From contig JADJJU010000009.1 of assembly GCA_016706365.1 (NCBI GenBank), forward strand, positions 251,266 through 315,265: a DNA stretch of 64,000 nt, given 5' to 3'. Position numbers and translations under genes: made by a program. Position 1 is the first letter of the stretch, and the number at the start of each line of letters is the position of its first letter. Below the pieces are notes generated by a model. It was not told the origin of the DNA. It was given only the letters and a program-made list of their open reading frames with translations, and did not search any database. Origin of the DNA: Saprospiraceae bacterium (GTDB taxonomy: Bacteria; Bacteroidota; Bacteroidia; Chitinophagales; Saprospiraceae). Below are positions 18,902 through 28,082 of this stretch, one piece after another.

Positions 18902-18951
18902 CCCGGTGGTTTATTGGTTCAGTTTTGCAAAAAGAGGATGGAAAAAGCAGT

Positions 18952-19216
18952 TCATTTCCATCTCTTAAGCTGTGGAATGCTGCGGGTAGCGAGCCAGGCA
19001 AAAACAGTATTCATTCCATCCTTCTTCATTTCCTGCATACAATACTTTTGCATTTTCTTAGAAGTGTCAATTTCAGGAGGAGTCAAAAACACCCCATTTT
19101 CATAGCACATGGAGCAGTACATTTTGCTGAGCGAACCGTCTTTTTTCTGTACCCCCGCCTTTCTTGTCTTTCTTTAAGGGAAAGCCACAACTTTGACAAA
19201 ATTTGTATTCATTCAT
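18952..19216 (-). CDS. Zinc ribbon protein (putative Zn_ribbon_2 type), one-base frameshift
   Basis: From ATG at 19214-19216 the minus strand reads MNEYKFCQSCGFPLKKD. After the A6 run at 19141-19146 the frame must drop one A to continue as TEKDGSLSKMYCSMCYENG and on to IPQLKRWK before TGA at 18952-18954. The four cysteines, CxxC and CxxC, form a zinc ribbon in the N-terminal half, and the MQKYCMQEMKK helix follows, matching small (about 88 aa) zinc ribbon proteins. It is too broken to appear as an open frame. It is likely cytosolic, with unknown function. Confidence 0.75.
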
Positions 19217-19300
19217 GTGTTCAAATAGTTTTTAAAAGTTATAATTAGTTCCATCAATTACATATCAGGGAAGTGGGGACTTTTCAATTCTTCCGGCAGA

Positions 19301-19699
19301 TCACTTATGTTTCAACATTAATTGAGCTGCTAAATCTGACAATAACCATTCTTCGGTGATTTTCTCATTCTCAAAACGGGACACTACCATTTCGTGCCAC
19401 TTCACTCTTTTATCAGAAGCAGGAATCCCTTTCAAATTTGCTTTATGCGTCCCTGTAAATGACCTTTGCCAGGTCAACGTATTGTCCGTGTGAGATAATT
19501 GGTCAACACTGAGGATTTTGATGTCAGGGATAGCAGTTCGGATTTGTTTTGCAAATTGCTTTATAAATTTGTGTCCACTATAGTTTTTGTCTCCTGAATG
19601 TGCTACATAATTATCTGAAAATGCAGAGTCCACAATTTCTGTATTTCCTTTTCCAATGATTTGATCGAGCGCGTATTTTACATGATTCAGCTTATCCAT
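19301..19699 (-). CDS. SnoaL-like ester cyclase family protein
   Basis: The 132-aa protein matches the SnoaL-like/ester cyclase NTF2 fold: an N-terminal helix, FSDNYVAHSGDKNYSGHKFIKQFAKQIRTAIPDI, then LTWQRSFTGTHKANLKGIPAS, and a terminal EWLLSDLAAQLM. His33 and the following Asp-like positions line the cavity in relatives. Members act on polycyclic esters or as unknown small-molecule enzymes. It is cytosolic. It lies downstream of the DUF6544-like gene on the same strand, 32 bp away. Confidence 0.82.
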   Translation of the reverse strand: MDKLNHVKYALDQIIGKGNTEIVDSAFSDNYVAHSGDKNYSGHKFIKQFAKQIRTAIPDIKILSVDQLSHTDNTLTWQRSFTGTHKANLKGIPASDKRVKWHEMVVSRFENEKITEEWLLSDLAAQLMLKHK

Positions 19700-19731
19700 A
19701 ATAATATTTGTATTTACCAGATTTGAAATTC

Positions 19732-20836
19732 TTAATCTTCAAAAGCGCTCAGATTATACTTTACACTTTTGTATTCTAATTCTCCATAAAGAAAATCACC
19801 TTCCGGTTTCTGATATATCAGTTTTGCTTTTCCCGGCAATAAATATCCGCCCATCATTTTGTAATTTTCTACAGGAGTTGCCCAGGGATAATTGTGGTAT
19901 ACTTTTCCGTTAGTTTCATACCTGTCATTGCTTATGAAGTTTATTAATTCTCCATTTTCTTTAAAGTATAATATGGCGCTTATGCGGATATTTCCATTTG
20001 TAAAAATTGCTTTAACCGTGGTGTCGTTTTTTATTTCCCAGCTTATCCTGTTGTCAATTAATGTCGCCGGGGCAATGAAGCACATATCATTGAAGAGTGT
20101 AACTGTTTCAGTCTGATTCAATTTGTCACTCCCTGGCATCCACTATCTTCAGCCAGTTCAGCATTTTCACTTCGAAAGTTGCAGTTTGATTGTGGTATAT
20201 ATGCATTCCGCTTGCAGGTAAACCCATTTTGCTTGCTTTCATATAAAAGTAGCGGGAGGGCTTTTTGTAAAAATTATATTGAACAGATTGGACCTTCATG
20301 TACTTATCGTTTGGTCCGGAACGCATTCCTCCGACAAACTCTGCCCTGAAATTCTTAATCTTCTCCCGGCCCACTGATTGGGTATAATAGAGATACTTTT
20401 GGACTATTTCAGGCAGATGCGTGATATCGTTTTCGCTCACAATATCAGTGGAAAGCGTGTTGTTTTCAATAAAATCATTCTTCACATGATCTGAATACAC
20501 ATTTTTCAATAGATGAGAACCCAGACTCACTATAGATACCAGCAAAATTACCAGGTTTGGAATGGTGCCAAACTTTGCATCCTTCCAAAACATTATGATA
20601 AGGATTTGCGAGATCAGTACAGCAATCATTCCCATGAGCCAGGCATATCTTGAGTTTGTAAAATATGAAATGCCATAAATGATTAAAAGCATACAAGCAG
20701 TTAGCCAAAATACACCCATGGGTTTTGATATGGGCAGTGTCAATTCCTTTATTTCCCGCAGACCAAAGCCTTTGACAAATCCGGCTAAGTGAATGAGAGC
20801 GTGTAGTATTACAATGATTAAAAAAAATATTCTCAT
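19732..20836 (-). CDS. DUF6544-like membrane protein (one-base frameshift)
   Basis: The N-terminal piece (236 aa) has four hydrophobic helices (residues about 1-110) and then a soluble domain beginning LPEIVQKYLYYTQSVGREKIKNFRAEFVGGMRSG. The frame breaks at about 20126-20139, just after WLKIVDA, and the second piece continues DKLNQTETVTLFNDMCFIAPATLIDNRI to the end. The soluble domain resembles the DUF6544 family, though I am not certain of the number. Function is unknown. The start lies one base after the rsgA stop, so the two are co-transcribed. Confidence 0.65.
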
Positions 20837-20837
20837 T

Positions 20838-21898
20838 TCATTTTTGTTTGAATGTCTTTTTATAGTTCTTCATCATTTTGCCAAATGCTTTGTCCTTTTT
20901 TCTTTTCTCAGATACAGAAGTTTCAAAATGAGCTTTCTCTCTTTCCATTTTCATATAATTTTCATATGATGCTTTGTTTATTTCTCCTTGTTCCAGAGCA
21001 TTCAAAACAGAACAACCAATCTCATTTTGTGTGCGTACAGTCTTTGAACCTGCAATTTTGAGAAAGTCTGTAAATTGCCTCAAAAGTGATTTCCAGGCCG
21101 CTTGGGGAATCCGCAATACCTACTTCTCTCATTCCTGGATTGTCAATTAATATTCCCCCATTATCAAGTAATACTAATTGCCTGTGACTTGTAATGTGTC
21201 TACCTCTGTCAGTGCTCTTACTAATTGTATTTGTCTGCATTATGGACTTACCGGAAAGCTTATTTAACAAAGTGGATTTGCCAACCCCTGAAGATCAGCA
21301 TGCAATATGTTTTGCCTTTTTCTATTATAGATTTTATTTTATCGTATCCTTCCAGTGATTCATTGCTAACTGCAATTACAGGAACGTTTTTTATCCTGGT
21401 CTTAATTCGCTTAGTTAAATCCGAAATCTGCTCTTCATCTATTAAATCAATTTTAGTCAGCACTATAATGGGACTCACCTTAGATGTATTACAAATTGTC
21501 AGGTACCTTTCCAACCTGTTGATGTTAAAATCTCTGTCAACAGCCTGCAGCAATAATGCGTAGTCAATATTTGTTGCAATTATTTGTTTGTCAGATGAGT
21601 TGCTTACCATCTGTCTGGCAATTATCGAGGATCTTGGTAAAACTTTATGAATGAGAGATAGACCTGCATCATAAATTGCCAATGCTACCCAATCACCAAC
21701 AGCAGGAAAATCCTCACGATTAATGGATGAAAACCGTAAATTCCCAGTAAGCTCTGCTTCCATTTCTCCCTTTTCTGTTATAACCTTATATCTCTCCTTA
21801 TGGACTGAAACGACCCTCCCAATCTCAAAATCACCGGAGCTTATTCTCCATCCGGAATTTTCAAGCTGACCATTATATCCAAAATCTTCTAATTTCAT
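20838..21898 (-). CDS. rsgA: Ribosome small subunit-dependent GTPase A (two frameshifts)
   Basis: RsgA (YjeQ) is a circularly permuted GTPase that checks 30S subunit maturation. The N-terminal OB-like domain includes VGDWVAL, followed by G4 (VLTKIDL), then G1, which is readable as GSSGVGKSTLLNKL only after repairing a break at about 21285-21295. G3 is DNPGMREVG, and the C-terminal zinc motif CRFKDCTHTKEIGC follows (CX4CXHX5C). A second break at about 21020 separates CTHTK from EIGC: one extra T makes TGA. Reassembled it is about 350 aa, the family norm. Because this gene is widely conserved, its splits argue for sequence error. Confidence 0.92.
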
Positions 21899-22249
21899 TT
21901 CGCCTTTTGTTTGTTTGAATTTTCCTAATTGACCTAATACATGGTTTGTTCAGATGGGATATTTTGTGTATATAATAATAACTTAAAATTTAATTAGTAT
22001 AATAAAACATCTGCATCCCGGCTTATTTAGTGGAGCACGGGATGATCCACTGAACTTCAGAGCAGTATCCCCCGATCTATCATCACAAATTTGCAGAAAG
22101 TATTTTGATCTATGAACTCTATTTATGTGATAATGACAACTATCATTTATTTTATTGACAAGCGTCAAACATTCCACCTGCATTCATATATATCTTTGAT
22201 ATACAAATTTTTATGACTGGATAATGTGTCTTTTGCAAACAACACCATT
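21899..22249. other. Divergent intergenic region between rsgA and an AraC-type gene
   Basis: About 330 bp of AT-rich DNA lie between divergently transcribed genes, so both promoters should be here. A TATCTTTG at 22191-22198 fits the Bacteroidota -7 consensus TAnnTTTG for the plus-strand gene, but I cannot find a TTG at the usual distance. No gene, repeat or RNA is recognised. Confidence 0.35.
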
Positions 22250-22957
22250 ATGGAAAATCAAAAGAGGAATTTTTATCACTCTGAAAGTAACTTTCAATTT
22301 ATAGTGGAAGATAACAGATTAAGTGAAACGAATTCAGAGCTGGCAATAAGACTGGAAGATCCAATTATAACCCGCAACCTAAAATCAGGAAATCAGATAA
22401 AAACTAAACTCTGGATTAAAAATATGGTGAGTCAATGCTGTGTAATTGTAGTGAAAGCTATATTGGATACTATTGGTTTGAATTATACCAAAGTGGAATT
22501 AGGCGAAGTAGAAATTGTCGGTGATATTTCTACTGAAAATCTAAGGAGGCTTAAATCATATTTATTAAAATATAATCTTGAATTGATTGAAAATAAGAAG
22601 GATATTCTGGTAGAGAAATTATGTAATGTAATTATTGATATGATCAAAGACCCTGAGGAAGTATTCAATTTAAAAAGCTCCTATTTCCTTTCAAAAAAAT
22701 TTAATTATAGCTACACTTATCTTTCCAGCATTTTTTCATCCGTGAAGGGTAGTACTATTCAGCACTTTATTTTAATTCAAAAAATTGAACGGGTTAAGCA
22801 ATTACTTTTATTGGGTAACCTGACTCTTTCGGAAATTGCATGGCAACTTAATTATAGTAGTGTAGCGCACTTATCTAACCAGTTTAAAAAAATTACCGGA
22901 CTTACGCCGTCTGAATTCAAAAAATTAGAATCTGCAAAGGTGCATTGCATGCTGTGA
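22250..22957 (+). CDS. AraC family regulator with HMA-like N-terminal domain
   Basis: The start is taken at ATG 22250 (a GTG at 22226 is also in frame). After a ~45-residue extension the N-terminal domain reads KTKLWIKNMVSQCCVIVVKAIL and VELGEVEI, a ferredoxin-like fold resembling heavy-metal-associated domains. In relatives of this Bacteroidota AraC subfamily I recall a CxxC at the MVC..C position; here the first Cys is Ser (SQCC). The C-terminal ~100 residues are the AraC double HTH (NYSYTYLSSIFSSVKG; TLSEIAWQLNYSSVAHLSNQFKKITGLTPSEFKKL). It stands alone on the plus strand. Metal sensing is an inference. Confidence 0.85.
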   Translation: MENQKRNFYHSESNFQFIVEDNRLSETNSELAIRLEDPIITRNLKSGNQIKTKLWIKNMVSQCCVIVVKAILDTIGLNYTKVELGEVEIVGDISTENLRRLKSYLLKYNLELIENKKDILVEKLCNVIIDMIKDPEEVFNLKSSYFLSKKFNYSYTYLSSIFSSVKGSTIQHFILIQKIERVKQLLLLGNLTLSEIAWQLNYSSVAHLSNQFKKITGLTPSEFKKLESAKVHCML

Positions 22958-23132
22958 TTATTTGCAATATCAGATACACAGCATGACAATCATGTATGCT
23001 TTGTGAGAGCGAGAATCTTTGATCTATACATAATATTATCTGCACAGATAATAAACAGCCAACAATGCATAACATCCCGGACTGAAAGTAAGTGAAGAAA
23101 AGAGAGTAAGCTTTGTCTTCGATTTTCTAAGT

Positions 23133-23825
23133 TCAAGTTTTGTTAATCTTTTTCATCAGGTCTTCCAGATAATCTGTCTGCAATTCCTGAATTTCTAAGA
23201 GTTTTCTATTTTGTTGAACCAGGAGATGTTCTATTTTATCACTAAGCAGGTTTATTTCAAATTCAGCTTTAAAATTGATTTTATAGTCATGTTCTGCACG
23301 GAGGCGGTCTTTCTGTTCCTGTCTGTTTTGGCTCATCATAATTATTGGAGCCTGGATAGCTGCCAGACAGGAAAGAATAAGATTAAGGAGTATGAAAGGA
23401 AAGGGATCAAAAGGTCTTGTGGCCAAGAACCAAATATTAATGATCATCCAAATAAGGATGAATGAAAAAAATGCGATGATAAAAGTCCAGCTACCACCAA
23501 AAGTGGCAACTTTGTCAGCAAGTTTTTGTCCAAAGCTGAGATCAGATTCTCCATGGTTCAAAATGTTTTCAGAAATAATAGCGTTTCTTCTAATGGCTTC
23601 TAACACATCTTTGTTAATCACAGCCACTTCGCCTTTTTCCTGAATTATCAGAGAGGTAAGATAAAGACGTCTGTAGGTATTCAGGTCATTAATTGAGATA
23701 CAACTGTCTTTGTCAAACTCCGGATAATCGTTCTTTATCAGGTCAAAAATGCCTTCTCTCAGTTCCATTCCTTTTACTGCTTCGCCTTTGGGAATTTCTT
23801 TTTTGCTTATGTAACTTATTAGCAT
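23133..23825 (-). CDS. DUF1003 family membrane protein
   Basis: The start is taken at ATG 23823-23825 (MLISYISKKEIPKGE), because the upstream extension looks non-coding. The 230-aa protein has a soluble N-terminal part, then the DUF1003 core: GQKLADKVATFGGSWTFIIAFFSFILIWMIINIW, PFDPFPFILLNLILSCLAAIQAPIIMMSQNRQEQKDR and a C-terminal coiled coil (LLSDKIEHLLVQQNRKLLEIQELQ). It has two TM helices in the inner membrane. Function is unknown; family members are sometimes annotated as cyclic nucleotide-binding or Mg-related. Confidence 0.9.
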   Translation of the reverse strand: MLISYISKKEIPKGEAVKGMELREGIFDLIKNDYPEFDKDSCISINDLNTYRRLYLTSLIIQEKGEVAVINKDVLEAIRRNAIISENILNHGESDLSFGQKLADKVATFGGSWTFIIAFFSFILIWMIINIWFLATRPFDPFPFILLNLILSCLAAIQAPIIMMSQNRQEQKDRLRAEHDYKINFKAEFEINLLSDKIEHLLVQQNRKLLEIQELQTDYLEDLMKKINKT

Positions 23826-24030
23826 TTGTATTTTTTTGAAGAATCGATAAAGGCATCTTGCTTTGATTTGCTGGGCTCTGCAATACAAGTATAATCATTA
23901 TACTGTATTTGAAAGAGAGATAATTTTATACTTCAGATCTTCTTTTTTCTTTAATTCCGAACTGAAATTTCATCAGGCTTTGATATTATGTCAGCATTTT
24001 TCATCTATCAATGTGCATTTCTGTTCGCTT

Positions 24031-24324
24031 CTAATTATTTTTTTCAAAGTTTGTTCCTGGGGTTTTCCTGATGAAGCCAAAGTAAAAACATATCAGGCAC
24101 AGAATAAGATGGACAACTCCTCTAATATAACCTACTTCAGAATTCTGCACTATATCTGATCCTATGAGCGGGATGGAGACCTTTGCGTAAGCAAGATAAA
24201 GTTGAATGCCTCCACTTACAAAGAAGGCTCCTGTTAAGAATTTTCTAAAGTCAACGCTTTTGATTACAAAATATATTGTCAAAACAATAATTGAAAAGAT
24301 AAGTATTATGGAGATAGCATTCAT
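24031..24324 (-). CDS. Small hypothetical membrane protein
   Basis: The 97-aa product has three hydrophobic helices (about residues 4-22, 30-48, 66-86) and a polar C-terminus. The reading frame starts MNAISIILIFSIIVL. I do not recognise a family. It sits between the VOC gene and the DUF1003 gene, on the same strand as both. The codon pattern looks coding and there is no competing frame of comparable quality. Confidence 0.55.
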   Translation of the reverse strand: MNAISIILIFSIIVLTIYFVIKSVDFRKFLTGAFFVSGGIQLYLAYAKVSIPLIGSDIVQNSEVGYIRGVVHLILCLICFYFGFIRKTPGTNFEKNN

Positions 24325-24391
24325 AATATTTTTAATTATTTAACGATTCTCATGATTGAAATTCGTTACTTTCCTCTGCAAGCAGAGTCCT

Positions 24392-24782
24392 CTACTTACT
24401 GGCAAAAGCAATAATATGGCCATCAAAATCTGCAAAATAACATACTCTATCACCCCAATCCCTTTCTTTTATCGGACTAATTAGCATGGCTCCGGTTTTC
24501 AAAGCGTTGTCAAATTCGAGTTCTATATTATCAACATAAAAATAGAGTTCACATCGGGGTATTCCGATTCCAAGATCGGGATGAGGTGTTCTATCCTGAA
24601 AGAATTTTAGCAATTCCTTTGTTCGGCATTAAGCCTAGTTTGAAGTTTTCGGCAAGGATGAATTCAGTCATTCCCGGAACATTCAGATCAGGATTTTGGC
24701 GCAATAGTTTTGTATAAAAATATGTACTTTCCTGCTGATCGTTAACGTAAAGGATTGTCTCAATTAATTTGATGTGATTCAT
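24392..24782 (-). CDS. VOC (glyoxalase-like) family protein, one-base frameshift
   Basis: The first piece reads MNHIKLIETILYVNDQQESTYFYTKLLRQNPDLN and GMTEFILAENFKLGLMPNKGIAKIL. Dropping one G in a GG at about 24592-24597 continues it as SDRTPHPDLGIGIPRCELYFYVDN to WGDRVCYFADFDGHIIAFASK. The two betaalphabetabetabeta halves make a ~129-aa VOC domain with candidate metal ligands including H5, E56 and the late E or D positions. Such proteins act as dioxygenases, isomerases or resistance proteins. The specific reaction is unknown. Confidence 0.8.
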
Positions 24783-24871
24783 TTTACCTCACTGATTTAC
24801 TGGTTCTGGATTTTAAATTTTATTCTGAAATGTTAAATATTATCGTTGCAGTGAGAGGGGGCTCGTCCCTC

Positions 24872-25093
24872 TTATTTGTTTATTGGTAAATTAATCTTTT
24901 GAAATAGAACAGTTTTGTCTTTTAAAGATATTTTTTCCACCTTGTAACCGTATTGAAGCAATTCCTTTTTATAATTCAGGAAGGAGTGATCTATCGCAAT
25001 TCCTGCAATATTATGAATCTCATCAAAGGAGAGTTTTAATGATTGCACATCCTTAGTTTTAATATACTCCCACAGAGCATTGTATTTACTCAT
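24872..25093 (-). CDS. Small protein, DUF7662-like
   Basis: The 73-aa product reads MSKYNALWEYIKTKDVQ then SLKLSFDEIHNIAGIAI, which is the pattern of short proteins (SKYDPLWEYL, LSFEEIEEILG) that I associate with DUF7662. It is soluble, of unknown function, and free-standing between the VOC gene and the Na/Pi cotransporter gene. The family number is from memory. Confidence 0.55.
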   Translation of the reverse strand: MSKYNALWEYIKTKDVQSLKLSFDEIHNIAGIAIDHSFLNYKKELLQYGYKVEKISLKDKTVLFQKINLPINK

Positions 25094-25250
25094 ATATTGT
25101 TTAAATATTTTGAGAAAGCTTTAATGGAAGCCTCCAGGACATTTTAAATCAAATATAAAATAAAATTCTTACAGGAATTTGATCAAAAGGGATGGAAGCA
25201 GCTGACAATCATGAATTTCGAAAGTTTCATCATCCCGGAAATAATAGATA

Positions 25251-26192
25251 TTATTCAATTTCCTTCTCTGGTAGTATTTTATTTAATAGCTTTTCAAATA
25301 CCGGAATGGTCCAAATAAAAATGAGAACCCCGCAAATATTGAAAATCATGTGAGCATTTGCCACTGTCCTTTCAATGGAAGCTCCTGTACTTATTGTTTT
25401 AACTAATTCAATAAATGGGTAGAAAAATATTAATCCGATGATTATGGATAGTAAATTGAAAGTGACGTGAAATAATCCCGTCTTGAGAGCCTGACGACTT
25501 CCTTTAATTGTGGCTAATAAAGTATCACTACAAGTGCCTAATTCTGCTCCTAACATGACTGCGACCCCACCAACCAGACTCAAAAGACCTTTTTTTGCTA
25601 AAATAATTGCCATACCTACAGTTGCTGATGATGATTGAATTACTACTGTGACAATAGCCCCAATCATTGCACCCCGAATGGGTTTTTCAGTTTTTTTCAT
25701 CCATTCGGAAAAAAAAGCCTCCTCTCTCAGGGGCTCCACTGCATTTTCCATTGTGTATAGCCCGAAAAACAGGACTCCGAAGTACAAGATTATTTTTCCA
25801 ATATTGCTGACTTTTTCAGATTTAGCTGCAACGAGAAGTACGAATCCAAGTAATAAGAAAATGGGGGAGTATTTCCCAATATCCATTGCAATGATTTGGC
25901 TGCTTACAGTTGTACCTATATTTGCACCCAGCACGATACCCATTGCTTGCCTAAATGTCAGCACTTTAGAATTAACGAAAACTATGGTAATGATTATTAC
26001 GGCAGAGGAAGAGTCTAAAAGAGTTGTAGCAATTATACCAACAATCAAACTGGAGAATATCGATGAGGTGTATTTTTTTATCCAATTTGTTGCACCGTCC
26101 CCAATGGCGGATTTCAGCGAGTCTGACAGGTTGCTTACAGCAGAGAGGAATAATACCAATCCTGCAACAATAGTTAGTATTATCTCTGTCAT
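25251..26192 (-). CDS. Na/Pi cotransporter family protein
   Basis: The 313-aa inner membrane protein shows the two inverted Na_Pi_cotrans repeats, each with a QSS/GANxGT-like signature: DSSSAVIIITIVFVNSKVL with GANIGTTVSSQ, and VIQSSSATVGMAI with GAELGTCSDTLLA. It is shorter than family members that add a PhoU-like cytosolic domain, which is absent. It is probably a sodium-driven phosphate importer. It is monocistronic, and the neighbours give no phosphate context. Confidence 0.9.
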   Translation of the reverse strand: MTEIILTIVAGLVLFLSAVSNLSDSLKSAIGDGATNWIKKYTSSIFSSLIVGIIATTLLDSSSAVIIITIVFVNSKVLTFRQAMGIVLGANIGTTVSSQIIAMDIGKYSPIFLLLGFVLLVAAKSEKVSNIGKIILYFGVLFFGLYTMENAVEPLREEAFFSEWMKKTEKPIRGAMIGAIVTVVIQSSSATVGMAIILAKKGLLSLVGGVAVMLGAELGTCSDTLLATIKGSRQALKTGLFHVTFNLLSIIIGLIFFYPFIELVKTISTGASIERTVANAHMIFNICGVLIFIWTIPVFEKLLNKILPEKEIE

Positions 26193-26379
26193 TACTACTG
26201 CTCAAAAAGTAAATAAAATCAAAGATATGTGGTGTATATATCCTGCCTGTTAATTGCTTGTTATTTAATTATTAAGCTTAACCTGGCAAAAGCCTTACTT
26301 AACAACAACTGTCCAAATCTTTTTTAAAAGGAGAGATTATTTAAGTCCTGAGATGCATTCCTTTTAACCGAATTCCTGT

Positions 26380-26640
26380 TTAGTGCAGCGCAAGAATTAA
26401 ACAAAAGATAAAAAGCAGAAGGGTCAAGGGCGTGAAGATTAATTTTTCCCATTTGTTTTTAATGAATAAATTGCCCAAGGTATTGAGCGCAAGTAAGGCA
26501 GCCAAAATAGGTCAACTAATGAAAAGGCAATATATATCACTCAGGAGATAAAGCAAAGTGCCAAAAGTCTGTTTACATAATCACCTAATGCAATTACAAT
26601 ATTTGGCACTTCTGCAGGAGCCGGCAATAAATATTGTCTT
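26380..26640 (-). pseudogene. Chimeric remnant: DUF998 tail fused to tail of a 125-aa membrane protein
   Basis: Upstream half: PAPAEVPNIVIALGDYVNRLLALCFIS, then TGA where the homologous DUF998 gene at 63090 has TGG (CFISW), then VIYIAFS. Downstream half, in another frame: LALNTLGNLFIKNKWEKLIFTPLTLLLFIFCLILALH, which is a close copy of the C-terminus of the gene at 28936-29313. The two fragments abut at about 26512. This is a fusion of the 3' ends of two gene families with homologues elsewhere in the window; neither part can make a full product. Confidence 0.75.
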
Positions 26641-26798
26641 CCCAATCTTTTAATCAATAAAAATGCGCCGATCGAAGCACTTTCCTTCACCCGACGTAAT
26701 TGATTTGTAATAAATGAATTGCACATTTAAATTTTGATTGACATCTTTTGTTTAGAAATCAAACCAACTTTTATAAAGGATACATTTAATTGTGAAAC

Positions 26799-27344
26799 CT
26801 ATCTAATAAATGGTCCAATATTAAACAACATATCTTGATTGTGAATAGCCACCCAAACCGAAACATAAGCAGCAAGTAAGAGCCAAAATAGTCTTGGTAA
26901 AAAGCACCAGAATGATTTTAAGGAAATGGGATAACTCTTGACGACTACTATAACGACAACTATTAACCCCAATACAGTGTCGATCGCTCCAAGTATTGGA
27001 CTTTTTAAGTAAAAGTAGAGGAATGTGAATATGGCAAAAAGACCCCACGCTAAATACTCCAGGGTTATTATTGATCCTCTATTTTTTGTGTTGACAGGTA
27101 GGTTTGAAATGGTATACAAACCGATTAATGAAGTGATGTTAAGGAATAACCACATCGGAGCAAAGAGCCAATCCGGAGGTGCAATTCCAGGTTGTAAGAA
27201 ATTATTATAAAAGGCTTCATCTCCGTTAAACCCTGCTGGAATAATTGAAATGACATTGGCGATCACAAGGATTATGAAGCAATGCCACCATTTCATTTTA
27301 CCTGAAGAATTGGATGTGTTGACTGTTGATGTGATGGTTTTCAT
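26799..27344 (-). CDS. tspO: TspO/MBR family tryptophan-rich sensory protein
   Basis: The start is taken at ATG 27342-27344 (MKTITST). The 181-aa protein has five predicted TM helices and the TspO motif PGIAPPDWLFAPMWLFLN. A second family region, YFYLKSPILGAIDTVL, matches the FF..RSP-like segment. TspO proteins bind porphyrins and tetrapyrroles and modulate stress responses. It is divergent from a MarR-type regulator over a short intergenic region containing two palindromes, so MarR control is likely. The hydrophilic N-terminal tail is longer than usual. Confidence 0.85.
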   Translation of the reverse strand: MKTITSTVNTSNSSGKMKWWHCFIILVIANVISIIPAGFNGDEAFYNNFLQPGIAPPDWLFAPMWLFLNITSLIGLYTISNLPVNTKNRGSIITLEYLAWGLFAIFTFLYFYLKSPILGAIDTVLGLIVVVIVVVKSYPISLKSFWCFLPRLFWLLLAAYVSVWVAIHNQDMLFNIGPFIR

Positions 27345-27374
27345 GGTTATTATTTTTCCAATCAACATTAATTA

Positions 27375-27410
27375 AACAATATTGTTCTAAAATAATAACT
27401 AAATAGTTAT
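27375..27410. promoter_or_regulatory. Two palindromes between tspO and marR genes (candidate operators)
   Basis: In the short divergent intergenic region, AACAATATTGTT at 27375-27386 is a perfect 12-bp palindrome. ATAACTAAATAGTTAT at 27395-27410 is a perfect inverted repeat with 7-bp arms and a 2-bp centre. Both overlap where the two promoters should be. MarR proteins typically bind such sites next to their own gene. Confidence 0.6.
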
Positions 27411-27419
27411 ATTTACTTC

Positions 27420-28040
27420 ATGAAAAATGATAAATCTTATTTGCCACTTATTTCTGAATGGGAAAACTATCTGAAAATTAGTAACAAAGCTGATTTAAAG
27501 GGTTTTGCCTATTGGTTATTAGAGAAGGATGGAGTGCCGGCAAGAGAGGAGGATGTAGAATTATCTGAATATTTCGGGAGCAATACTAATGATTATAAAT
27601 TTGCATATAAAAGTTCTGAGGCAGCTTTTTTGATTTGGCGTTTAGGCAAATTTATCAGACATTATACAAAGCCAATTCTTCTCGGGAATGGATTGGCAGG
27701 ACAGGATGATTTCGCAATTTTATCGCATGTTGATTACAAGACTTCCTGTTCTAAAAAAGAGGCAATAGAAGCCAATATTATTGAGCCTACTACAGGTATT
27801 GAAATCATCAAGCGGCTCATCAAAGCTGGCCTGCTTTCAGAAAAAGTCAATAAGGATGATAAAAGAGAAAAGATTATTTCTCTGACGAAAATTGGCAAGG
27901 AAAAACTATATCAAATTTATGTTGGATTTGCACAAATTCAGGACCTAATGGCTGAAATGAATGTGGAGCAAAGAGAAAATCTTATTCAAACACTTACAAG
28001 TCTGGATACATTTCACACTTCAAATCTGTCTGTACCTTAA
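27420..28040 (+). CDS. MarR family transcriptional regulator
   Basis: The 206-aa protein holds a MarR-type winged helix from about residue 75. The recognition region reads EATTGIEIIKRLIKAGLLSEKVN (the E is approximate), and the wing is DDKREKIISLTKIGKEKL, the DxRxxxxxLTxxG pattern of the family. The N-terminal ~70 residues are longer than in a minimal MarR. It is one of very few plus-strand genes here, divergent from the TspO gene and next to palindromic sites. It probably represses itself and tspO. The ligand is unknown. Confidence 0.9.
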   Translation: MKNDKSYLPLISEWENYLKISNKADLKGFAYWLLEKDGVPAREEDVELSEYFGSNTNDYKFAYKSSEAAFLIWRLGKFIRHYTKPILLGNGLAGQDDFAILSHVDYKTSCSKKEAIEANIIEPTTGIEIIKRLIKAGLLSEKVNKDDKREKIISLTKIGKEKLYQIYVGFAQIQDLMAEMNVEQRENLIQTLTSLDTFHTSNLSVP

Positions 28041-28082
28041 AGCTTTGTTTTATTGAAGTTTGAATTAATTTAATTCTTATCT

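Noticed and set aside
21983..22183. A 66-codon minus-strand frame in the rsgA/AraC intergenic region
   Set aside because: Its composition is unlike a protein (Cys- and His-scattered, no domain) and it lacks a ribosome binding site.
25648..26253. A 201-codon plus-strand open frame
   Set aside because: It is antisense to the intact Na/Pi cotransporter, whose motifs are clear; the antisense protein has no recognisable domain.
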